Positions 56,385 to 64,000 of a stretch of 64,000 nucleotides of DNA are shown in pieces (position 1 is the first letter of the stretch; the number at the start of each line of letters is the position of its first letter). The stretch is from positions 186,001-250,000 of the forward strand of contig JAPJBO010000110.1 of the NCBI GenBank assembly GCA_030068145.1, written 5' to 3'. Both the position numbers and the translations under genes were made by a program. The notes beneath the pieces were generated by a model that saw nothing but the letters and a program-made list of their open reading frames with translations, ran no database searches and was not told where the DNA came from. The stretch is from Diplonema papillatum. Its lineage: Eukaryota; Euglenozoa; Diplonemea; Diplonemida; Diplonemidae.

Positions 56385-58124
56385 ATGATGATTGCTTTGG
56401 CCACCACCTGTAGTTTGTACGCGCAGCAGGCAGAGTCGCCCGTCGGGTTCAAAGGGCACGTCGTTGATGCCGTCGTTGCTAACACCACGGCCAGATCTGT
56501 CATCGATGATGCGACGGCAAGGGCAAGTGCACACTTGGAGTCGCTCGGTGTCCGTATCAAGTCGAAGGACAAGTGGTATGGCCTCCGAGCTCTCTTCTCT
56601 TTCATGGCGACAGACCGCTTGACATGTTTCTCCAACTACAAACGCTCGGCAATGTTGGTGCTTTTTACGGCCAAAACGGCTAAACACCTGAACGTCCGTA
56701 TCAAGCCCACCAAAAACTTCGCGCGCAGGTACCTTGGCGTTTGCTCAGCGACGAGGTCGTCCGGTGCGTGGCTCCGAGAGTGGATCGAGCTATTGATACT
56801 GGCCGGCGTCGACCACTTGTGGCTGGTCAACGACAACGACGAGGACACCGAAGACGGGACGCAGGCGATCATGGAGTTCTACGAGCGCCTCGGGTTCCTC
56901 ACGATCCTGCCCGGCCCGCTGCCCAAGACGCACCCTGGCTGCAGGCCGGTTGCCGGAAAAGCGGCGAGCGCCGGAGACTGCGTGGCGCCGAAGTACTGCG
57001 CAGAGCGGGTGGGCGAGCAGGTGCAGTACTTGATCTTCGCCGACAGCGACGAGTTTCTCTTCCCCCGCCAAGGCTGCTCGCTGTCCGACTTCGTGGAGCG
57101 GACGTGCGACCCGAAGAGGGCCGCGTGGCACCTCGCGTGGGAACGGTTCGGCACCAGCGGCCTCGCGCAGCAGCCCGCCGGGCTCATGGCCGAGAACTTC
57201 CTCGCGTCCGGCGGCGACTGCTCGGCGCTGAAGCACCCGGCGTACGCGGCGCTCCGCGCGCGGTGCGAGGAGGGCCCGTTTTCGAGCTGCGGCGAGTGCC
57301 GGGGCGTGAAGCTGCTGCTGAACACGCGGCGCTGCGTCACGCCCGACCACGTCGCCGACGCCCACCAGCTCGCGAACACGTCCGCGTGGAAGGCGGATCC
57401 CACGACGGGGCAACGGTGGGAAAACAGCCCGGGGCCGGGCACCCTTCCCTTTAAGCAGGCCGACTGCGAGGACGTTCCCCGGGAGGCCGCGGGCGGCATG
57501 TGCGCGGAGGGGCTGGGGACGGCGGACGCGCCGTACGGCGGCGGGTGCTGCTCGATGGGGATCGGGTACAACTACTACGGCGCGAAGGCGGTCAGCCACT
57601 TCCACCACACGCAGCAGCGGCGGGGGGCGGCGCGGCCCGTGGAGCTGGGCGTCGTCGACCTCAACGACTTCATCAGCCCGTCGATCCTCCGGTTCGTGAG
57701 GGCGCTCCGCAGTCGGTTCACGCAGATGGGCCTCGCGCCCTCGATCGAGAACTCGTTTCTCGACGTCCGCTACGGGACCGCGAAGGGAACGTTGGACGGC
57801 ACCTGCTTCGTCGAAAGCGACCGTCGATACAAAGCCGCCGGCTCCAACAACGGCACGCACGCGTCGGCCGCGCCCCTGAATTCGGGCTTGCGCAATCCGA
57901 CTCCTGCCAAGTGCTGTTCGATGTGTTTTGTAGTTAGTCAGTGCGCGGCTTGGACCATCGAAGACGGCAGGTGCTCCCTCCTCTTCGCGTCGGGTGTCGT
58001 TGCCGAGGGGCGCATGCAGCCGACTCCCCGCTCGTTGCGGAAGCTCATAGAGGCGCACCGCGAGGAGAGCACGGGCTCCGTTGCCGGAATAGTCATTCGC
58101 GACGAATGCCGGCGGCCTCGATAG
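56385..58124 (+). CDS. Family 92 glycosyltransferase, copy 2, two exons
   Basis: Inferred exons are 56385-56575 and 56729-58124, giving 528 residues. The start MMIALATTCSLYAQQA is a good cleavable signal peptide. The splice site falls in the same Trp codon as in copy 1 (Trp64). The intron is 153 bp and free of in-frame stops, so retention would keep the frame. Catalytic motifs are GAWLREWIELL, AGVDHLWLVNDNDEDTEDG, DxD at D169-S-D171 and WERFGTSG. The Cys-rich module CCSMCFVVSQCAAW lies near 459. Overall it is a clear paralogue of copy 1, but more GC-rich. Role and location are as for copy 1: a type of Golgi sugar transfer. A near-identical duplicate of its 3' end follows directly. Confidence 0.9.
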   Translation: MMIALATTCSLYAQQAESPVGFKGHVVDAVVANTTARSVIDDATARASAHLESLGVRIKSKDKWYGLRALFSFMATDRLTCFSNYKRSAMLVLFTAKTAKHLNVRIKPTKNFARRYLGVCSATRSSGAWLREWIELLILAGVDHLWLVNDNDEDTEDGTQAIMEFYERLGFLTILPGPLPKTHPGCRPVAGKAASAGDCVAPKYCAERVGEQVQYLIFADSDEFLFPRQGCSLSDFVERTCDPKRAAWHLAWERFGTSGLAQQPAGLMAENFLASGGDCSALKHPAYAALRARCEEGPFSSCGECRGVKLLLNTRRCVTPDHVADAHQLANTSAWKADPTTGQRWENSPGPGTLPFKQADCEDVPREAAGGMCAEGLGTADAPYGGGCCSMGIGYNYYGAKAVSHFHHTQQRRGAARPVELGVVDLNDFISPSILRFVRALRSRFTQMGLAPSIENSFLDVRYGTAKGTLDGTCFVESDRRYKAAGSNNGTHASAAPLNSGLRNPTPAKCCSMCFVVSQCAAWTIEDGRCSLLFASGVVAEGRMQPTPRSLRKLIEAHREESTGSVAGIVIRDECRRPR

Positions 58125-58199
58125 CCTTCTGCCATGGTCACCCTTGGGCCGTTCGATGAGAACAACACCGCCGCAACGAGCGGGAAAACCTCCGGTTCG

Positions 58200-58640
58200 G
58201 GCGGGCGCTCCGCAGTCGGTTCACGCGGATGGGCCTCGCGCCCTCGATCGAGAACTCGTTTCTCGACGTCCGCTACGGGACCGCGAAGGGAACGTTAGAC
58301 GGCACCTGCTTCGTCGAAGGCGACCGCCGATCCAAAGCCGCCGGCTCCAACAACGGCACGCACGCGTCGACCGCGCCCCTGAATTCGGGTTTGCGCAATC
58401 CGACCCCTGCCAAGTGCTGTTCGATGTGCTTTGTAGTTAGTCAGTGCGCGGCCTGGACCATCGAAGACGGCAGGTGCTCGTCTTCGCGTCGGGTGTCATT
58501 GCTGAGGAGCGCATGCAGCCCACTCCCCGCTTGTTGCGAAAGCTCATACGCGAGGAGAGCACGGGCTCCGTTGCCGGAATAGTCATTCGACGAATGCCGA
58601 CGGCCTCGGTAGTCTTCCAACCAAGGGGCACCGGGAGTCA
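58200..58640 (+). pseudogene. Recent duplicate of the 3' end of GT92 copy 2
   Basis: 58204 onwards repeats 57701-58130 at an offset of 503 bp. It is nearly identical for the first ~240 bp, then carries small deletions that break the frame (for example around 58478). It lacks the catalytic part. A further, very decayed piece (GATGAGAAC, GATGAGTGCC) may lie at 58650-58760. Confidence 0.85.
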
Positions 58641-58760
58641 CCCTTGAGCCATTCGATGAGAACAGCGGGAATCCCCACTCGCAGGATGAAAAAAATGCCG
58701 GAACATCGGTAGCCTTCCGATGAGTGCCAAGCGCGCATTTTTGATGAGAGCAGCTGCAAC

Positions 58761-60264
58761 AACCTCAAGCTATCACGTACGCCACAGTCTACGTCGCTGC
58801 GGACGGGAGGGGTGACCTTCTGTGGTGCGTCGTCTTCCTAGTCGTCTGGTTGTGAGGATCTCGGTCCAAGTGTCATGATCTTTCCTTTGTGTCGAATGCT
58901 TGTGGGCGCATTTGCGGTTGGATGCATGCTGGCCAACAGACAGAATCAAGCACCCGCGCGCCGTTCGGTGAAAGCGCAAACTTTCACCCGGGCTTCGCGT
59001 TTCGGAGAAATTCGGTCGACAGCCTTCCAAAGGGAACCGACACACACGCACGCGTGATGAGAAGCGGCGACATTAAACCCGGGTCTACGGGCTGCACCGG
59101 GTAAGCTTTTATCGTTGCGTGATATTTCTGTGCATGAGGCACGTTTTAACAAGTCGCAGGATCGGACGTTGCACGCGTCGGAATCGCATACAGAAGGGGT
59201 GGGGTTGCGCGAGACTTTGCTGTCCAATTCATTGGATCACAGTTCGAGTACCAAAGAAAGCACAACCAACCAGCACAAAGAACGCCACAATCAAACAAAA
59301 GGTCGAAGAAAGACACCAAATTGTACGCCCATGCGAGATCGCCGGAAGCACAACAGAAACCAACCGCTAACGTTTCACGTCGGTGAACGCTTAACCCTAC
59401 ACACGGAAGACGTCGCTGCTCTCTAGCCTGTGCACCGGCATGCCTTCTGAAATCCTCCCAGGCTTTTCTTTCTCTGCTTTCAACAGATGTTGCGAGCGAG
59501 TGGTTTCGCACGGCATGTTGATCACATGTCATGTTACGGGGCTTGAGAAACGTAGCGTTCGCATGTTCTGTCTTTTCTTGAATTCCCGGGTTCTTGAATT
59601 GCTGGGGCATTCCTCACCCGGTTGTGCGGCGTTTTTCTCACCTGTTGTGCCCGCCGGGCGGCAGTCGTATCGCATCATCTGCGACCGAATCCCCACGGAA
59701 GGAACTCGTAGGCGGCCGGTGCGCACTCGGACCTTTCATTGTACAGGAACCATCTTCGACAATGTGAGGCAGTCCATCTCCTCTTGATAGACCCGGATAG
59801 ACCGAAGAATACAGCACCGGGCAATTCGATGCAGCTCTAGGGACTAGGGATGGACCTGATAGACCGGGGTGGACCGTGTTTCACTGTGATAGACAGCGGC
59901 AGGCACTTCGATGCAGTTTCAAGAGATAGGGACGGACCGGCTCACAATGGTCACCCTGACTTCAAAACCCGGCGGACTTCCACTCTGAAAACCGCAAACA
60001 CAACCCACCACCAGCACAAAAGTACTTTCGTCAAAACACGCGGTAAAACAAAAAAAAAAAAGGAAAAAAAAAAGTCATAAAAAAAGAAGAAGAAAAGGAA
60101 ACGAAGGAAGAAAAAGGAGGAAAGACATCCCCCCCCTGCCTGGAAACAAAAAAAAGAGAGAGCCGTGGGGGGGGAGGGGGGGGGGGGGGGGGGGGGGGCG
60201 AAGGGGCGCGGAGGGGGGTGGTCTCGGCAGGGTGTTCCCAGTGGCTCGGGTGAAGACGGCGGCG
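58761..60264. other. Gene-poor interval
   Basis: No supported gene. It contains repeat D copy 2, an A-rich tract (60046-60075) and a G-rich tract (60165-60200) directly before the MIF4G gene. Confidence 0.5.
59772..59945 (-). repeat. Repeat D, copy 2
   Basis: Reverse complement of 12385-12545, about 90 percent alike by eye, including both internal halves. Confidence 0.75.
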
Positions 60265-61217
60265 ATGGAGACGACCGAGGTAGACGACGGCGTTCTGGCG
60301 ACGCGAAGGTACTCGCCGGAGGAGCTGCGGCGGCTGAACACGACGGGCGACTCGGACGCCGTCTTGCAGTCGCTCGCGCACGTCCCCGACGTCCTGGCGA
60401 TGGACCGCGTCGAGCAGGGCCGGGCCGCGAACCTGCTGCAGCAGCAGCAGGAGCAGCGGCCGCCGTCGCCGCCGCCGCAGCAGCAGCAGCAGCAGCCGCC
60501 GCCGCAGCAGCAGATGCTGCCGCCGCCGCAGCCGCCGTCGGCGCACCTGCAGCAGCAGCAGAAGCAGGTGCCGCCGCCGCCGCCGGCAGGCGCGTCCGGG
60601 TACAGCTCGACGGCGGGCGCGAGCGGCGCGGCGAACGGGCGGTCGCACGAAGACGTCGACATGAGCACCAGCAGCACGGACGAGATCTCGCCCAAGTCGG
60701 CGCTTTCGTCGGTGGACGCCGCCGCGCAGGGCGCGACGCTGCTCAACAAGCGCGGGAAGGCGGCCGCCGCCGCCGCCCTGCGCGTGTCGACGGACACGCC
60801 GTTCACCTTCGGGCCCAACACCGTCGACCGCGAGCTGCAGGGGATCGAAGTCGCGCTGGCCGAGGCTTTCGCCGCCGGCATCCCCAGCGCCGCGGCCGTC
60901 GAGAAGGTCAAGCAAGCCTTCCTGCGCCTGCCTGAGGACTCTCATGAGGTTAACAACACGTGGGTGCAAGAGTCGAGCCAGCTCATGTACAAACACGGCG
61001 TGGCACGTCCGGCGGTCATGGCCGAGATCGTGAAGGACGTCCTCGCCAGCACGAAGGAAGTCTCGATGAAGTGGGGCCAGGCGCTGCACGCTTCGCTGCT
61101 CGACCGGGCGCAGATGACGTTCGAAAGCCGCAAGCGCCCGCAGACGGACCCCGGTGAGGAGGGCAACAAAAGGCTCCTGGGCCTCGTAGGGTTCCTGGGC
61201 GAGCTCTTCAACCGAAA
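60265..61217 (+). CDS. eIF4G-like MIF4G-domain protein, 5' exon only
   Basis: The exon runs from ATG 60265 to a GTATGT donor at 61218 (phase 2), 317 complete codons. Residues ~50-115 are Gln/Pro-rich low complexity. From about 190 the sequence is helical. LLDRAQMTFESRKR and then LLGLVGFLGELFNRK match the corresponding part of the eIF4G middle domain (LLNRCQ.EFE... and the IKFIGELFK helix), where eIF4A docks. The remaining HEAT helices must lie in later exons. I cannot find them before the window end: 61.6 kb onward is repeats and unrelated frames, so either the next intron is long and carries an insertion, or the gene is interrupted. A role in translation initiation is likely from the family. 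The ATG at 60265 is the first after a G-rich run and has good context. Confidence 0.68.
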
Positions 61218-62017
61218 GTATGTTCACAGCACCATGTTCTCCCGGAAGCGCGAGACACGCAGCAGCATTGAGGGGAGGGCCCTGGCAAAGGCGAAATTCA
61301 CGTGATCTAAAGCCAACGAAAACGTGCTACGTGGCAGGAAAACTCCTCCCAACAGAGAGAGGTTCACGCCCTGAACAAGACAGCTATGGGGTTTCCTCAT
61401 CATTGATCCACCCCCGTGTTATTATCGCGTTTCCCAAAGGGTATTTGGAATACGAAATGGATGCGTGGCAGCCTGCCGTCTTCGGCTCGCTGCTTGCTCT
61501 AAGAAGGCGTTTCGTTCGTGTTCTGAATAAGGGGAAGAGCAAAACACGTGAGGTACCCTTGATTCGAGCATCTCTGTCCCCCCCCCCCCCCCCCCTTTAA
61601 CGGGCTACACGACGCACTTGTTAGCTGTTTTTTTTTGGGACATAACTAGTTATATTTCTAACAAGTGATGTAACAAGTGGTCACTTGTTATATAACAAGT
61701 GGCACTTGTTATATAACAAGTGATTACTTGTTTTATAACAAGTGATCACTTGTTATAGAACAAGTGATTGCTTGTTATATAACAAGTGTTTGGTTGCAAT
61801 TTCATAAGGAACCTGGGGTTTGTACCTACCTACGAGAGAAAGTCACGTGATCTGCAAGACACTAGGGTTTTGGCAAACAAACGGTTGCTGCAAGCGCGCT
61901 TGGCATTTGGACACCCGAACCGCTCATTCGGGGTTCTTCTGTGGGTCGAAGTTTCTTGTCGTGTGAAAAATCACACTTTACAGGACCTTCTCCCACAAGA
62001 AACAGAAGAACCACATT
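61218..62017. other. Noncoding interval with poly-C and a palindrome ladder
   Basis: Nothing coding is supported. A 20-nt C run at about 61578-61597 is followed by the palindromic repeats at 61641-61790. The sequence after that has lower GC than the genes upstream. Confidence 0.6.
61641..61790. repeat. Ladder of palindromic 22-bp repeats
   Basis: AACAAGT begins at 61660, 61672, 61694, 61715, 61737, 61759 and 61781, a 21-22-bp period over the last six. Alternating CACTTGTTATA and TATAACAAGTG arms make each unit a palindrome (CACTTGTTATATAACAAGTG). It can form a cruciform or bind a dimeric protein repeatedly. Its position at the border of a compositionally different segment suggests a mobile-element end or a promoter. 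Confidence 0.85.
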
Positions 62018-63004
62018 ATGAGCAAGCGCAGTGACAACTCGTCGAAGACCCCGGAGAAAAAGAGGAAGAAGTCGGGGGACGCCGGGCCGGACATCATCGA
62101 GGCCCAGACGGCCCAGGTGATCGTCGACTTCGTCGACGTTTACTGCGTGGCGAAAGACGACACCGAGGTCATGCACGTGGCCTTAAAAGCTGTGGTGCAG
62201 ACCCTATTTGGCTTCGAGCTCGGCGGCCGCGATGGCAGGATCAGCAAGGCCATCGGTGCGAAGTTTCCTCGCATGCTTTATGCGAAGAATCAGGCGGAGG
62301 CAACCGACACGAAGCTTTACGCGCTGAGGATCCGCCTTAACACCGATATGGTTTTCCGCGGGGTTTACCTCCGCAAGAGCCCCACGCCTGCACAAAAGGC
62401 AGGTGAACCATACACTCGTCTGCGAGCTGCCGCCGTCAAAGATATTTGCCTTGACAACGTAGATGTGACGAGCATCTACAAAAGCAAACTCCAAGGGCAG
62501 GTTGTGGGCGCCGGTGCTGCTGTAGGAAAGCGCAACCCCAGATGGCCTTACATTACTGTCGTGGGCAAACAGCAGGGGACCGTCGGTTCGGAGTCGTTGA
62601 CATATCACTGTATTGTGATAGAAAGTGGGTGTACGGTGATTCCGGAAGCTCACCCCCCGATCCTCACTGGAAACTGCCTCGCATTCACCCTGTATCGCGA
62701 ACTACCATCGTCAGGAGGCGCCGCAGGCCTTTACAAGGGTAGCTACACTCTGCCTTCAGATGTCATCATTGACACCACTAAAAGCATGCTGGTTACAGAG
62801 TCAGGAGGGCTTACTGTGGTGAAGTTTCCTTTGGCTACAACCGCCAACCAGGTGATTACCGTCGAGCGGGGCAATTGGAGAAACAATCCAGAATTGTTGG
62901 GCGTGTCATTAGACCAAGTCGAAGATGACCGCGCCAGTGCAGACGACACCGACAATTCCGATAACGCATCCGATCACGAGGTGCACTTTCAGCCTGCAAA
63001 CTAG
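62018..63004 (+). CDS. Orphan 328-residue protein with N-terminal NLS
   Basis: The frame runs from ATG 62018 to TAG 63002. Residues 1-20 are basic (KKRKKSG), which suggests a nuclear signal. The middle has alternating hydrophobic beta-type stretches (YITVVGKQQ, YHCIVIESG, LAFTLYREL), and the last ~35 residues are strongly acidic (DDRASADDTDNSDN). No membrane segment and no family recognised. GC at third codon positions is visibly lower than in MCM2 or the GT92 genes, particularly in the second half. It is intronless and is followed by another orphan frame, so it may belong to a mobile or acquired segment. Confidence 0.62.
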   Translation: MSKRSDNSSKTPEKKRKKSGDAGPDIIEAQTAQVIVDFVDVYCVAKDDTEVMHVALKAVVQTLFGFELGGRDGRISKAIGAKFPRMLYAKNQAEATDTKLYALRIRLNTDMVFRGVYLRKSPTPAQKAGEPYTRLRAAAVKDICLDNVDVTSIYKSKLQGQVVGAGAAVGKRNPRWPYITVVGKQQGTVGSESLTYHCIVIESGCTVIPEAHPPILTGNCLAFTLYRELPSSGGAAGLYKGSYTLPSDVIIDTTKSMLVTESGGLTVVKFPLATTANQVITVERGNWRNNPELLGVSLDQVEDDRASADDTDNSDNASDHEVHFQPAN

Positions 63005-63064
63005 CGACGTAAAAAGTCAGCGAAAGGCTTTTTCCTTTCTGCCCTTCGTGATGACGGTAACCTC

Positions 63065-63385
63065 CTATCTTTTTTGACGACGACATTCATTTTGATCATG
63101 ACCCAATATTTTGCGCAGCAAATCCCCTCTGTTTTCCCTCTTAATGCCCCGAACAAGAAGTTGGTGATCAATTGCAGGGGATACATGTAACTCTTGGGCA
63201 GCTTTTCTCCCTGTTTCCCGGCGTGGACGAGGGCAAGTTGAAATTGAATAAACTGAACGATGGGTCAGTGTGATGACAAACGTGGAAGTATCCGTCTTTG
63301 GTGTTCTGGCTTGTTGACCATTGTAGTACACTAATTGTAAGCTGAAGCGGACACTCAATATGTCGGTCCACGTTTCACGTTTCAT
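63065..63385 (-). other. Possible transposase helix-turn-helix remnant
   Basis: The antisense frame includes GRKAAQELHVSPAIDHQLL followed by basic residues. This resembles the helix-turn-helix at the N-terminus of Tc1/mariner-type transposases. It is only ~106 residues long, has no catalytic part and lies between two sense-strand frames. The call is weak and could be chance. Confidence 0.25.
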
Positions 63386-63454
63386 ATGTTGCTGATCATT
63401 GAAGTGGAAGAATCGAATTGACAGGTTGCTGCTTTTCGATCACCCAAAAGAACC

Positions 63455-64000
63455 ATGGCTATGAAAATGGATGCACCGACCGTTCGAGCAATTGGGCAGT
63501 TGATAGCTGATAATCGTGGTCAGCTGGGGATGTCATTGAAGGATTGCGCACGATTGGGAACCTTAGTGAAGGAGCGCACCGGTATTTGCATGGGCCTTTC
63601 ACAGGGGAGTGTAGCCAAGAGTGATGAACCGTGGAAGGTTCTTTCCAATGAGGTTTTGGGGAGTGTTGCGGGATCACTCAGCTTTCTCCTGAAGACGTTT
63701 CCGGTGAAGGCAGACTCGGAGGCCCCATCAGTTCTTCTGGTCATGGATGGATACAATCCAGGGAACGCATTCCGTTCCCGGACCTCTAGACAGCGACTAG
63801 CAATCGGCCTCGTAGCTGGTGAGACGGTATCACACTTCCTCACACTCAGCGACAAGCGAAAAGCGTCTTTCCACGAGTGGTGGATATTTCAGTGCTTGCC
63901 CCAGCTGACCGCAGTCCAGAAAGGCACGTTTCACGTGGGCGATCAAGCTGTGTCCCTCCAGCTCTTTCGCATCGGCGGAGATCACGCGGAGCTTTGGTCG
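63455..64000 (+). CDS. Orphan protein, 3'-partial
   Basis: The frame is open from ATG 63455 to the window end, 182 codons without a stop. The product starts MAMKMDAPTVRAIGQLIADN and includes VLLVMDGYNPGNAF and ASFHEWWIFQCLP. I do not recognise a family. Codon use is unbiased (TTG, GGA, CGT, ATA are frequent), unlike the GC-biased host genes. It is on the same strand as, and 450 bp after, the 328-residue orphan, so the two may be parts of one element. Confidence 0.5.
   Translation, partial: MAMKMDAPTVRAIGQLIADNRGQLGMSLKDCARLGTLVKERTGICMGLSQGSVAKSDEPWKVLSNEVLGSVAGSLSFLLKTFPVKADSEAPSVLLVMDGYNPGNAFRSRTSRQRLAIGLVAGETVSHFLTLSDKRKASFHEWWIFQCLPQLTAVQKGTFHVGDQAVSLQLFRIGGDHAELWS

Noticed and set aside
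60031-61227. 398-residue antisense frame opposite the MIF4G exon
   Set aside because: Arg/Leu low complexity mirroring the Gln/Pro codons of the sense strand. The sense strand carries the eIF4G-like motif.
61641-61790. CRISPR-like array
   Set aside because: The repeats are contiguous palindromes without unique spacers, in a eukaryotic context.

Overview
The window is nuclear DNA of a eukaryote with a compact, GC-rich, intron-bearing genome. Coding exons are strongly GC-biased. Introns are about 150 bp to 2.7 kb, and their 5' splice sites most often begin GTATG or GTACG. The noncoding DNA is full of poly-C and poly-T tracts, microsatellites and short dispersed repeats. MCM2, an eIF4G-like MIF4G protein and family 92 glycosyltransferases with a C-terminal Cys-rich module point to a protist, plausibly an alga (stramenopile or haptophyte grade). 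I cannot fix the lineage from the sequence alone. There is no sign of bacterial operons or CRISPR, and I recognised no RNA gene.

Layout. 1-7077: the 3' part of a large helical-repeat protein with a MIB/HERC2 domain (five exons, truncated by the window start). 10.8-24.7 kb: five near-identical copies of an unknown 237-residue hydrophilic protein. Copies 2-4 lie on an exact 1102-bp tandem unit. The array is interrupted by an Fe(II)/2-oxoglutarate dioxygenase gene (13.2-14.3 kb), a foldback repeat, a 315-bp insertion with 19-bp target duplications, and a 5'-truncated LINE with 44-bp target duplications. 25.8-30.6 kb: a 1583-residue low-complexity nuclear-type protein. 30.6-35.3 kb: repeats without genes. 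35.3-42.2 kb: a six-exon coiled-coil protein whose introns carry a tandem microexon-like repeat. 43.8-44.8 kb: a small membrane protein. 45.9-49.6 kb: MCM2, the replicative helicase subunit, in four exons. 51.3-53.6 and 56.4-58.1 kb: two paralogous secretory-pathway GT92 glycosyltransferases. 60.3 kb: the 5' exon of a MIF4G protein. From about 61.6 kb the sequence changes character: a ladder of palindromes, then two orphan reading frames with weaker codon bias and a possible transposase scrap.

Three patterns tie the window together. First, one ~200-bp repeat sits just inside the 5' splice site of introns in three unrelated genes and carries its own 3'-splice-site-like end, which resembles an introner element. 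Second, MCM2 and both GT92 genes are followed by tandem, progressively decayed duplicates of their own 3' ends. Third, the 237-residue gene family looks homogenised by unequal exchange and gene conversion. The genes do not form one pathway: they are a mix of housekeeping (MCM2, MIF4G), secretory (GT92) and lineage-specific genes.
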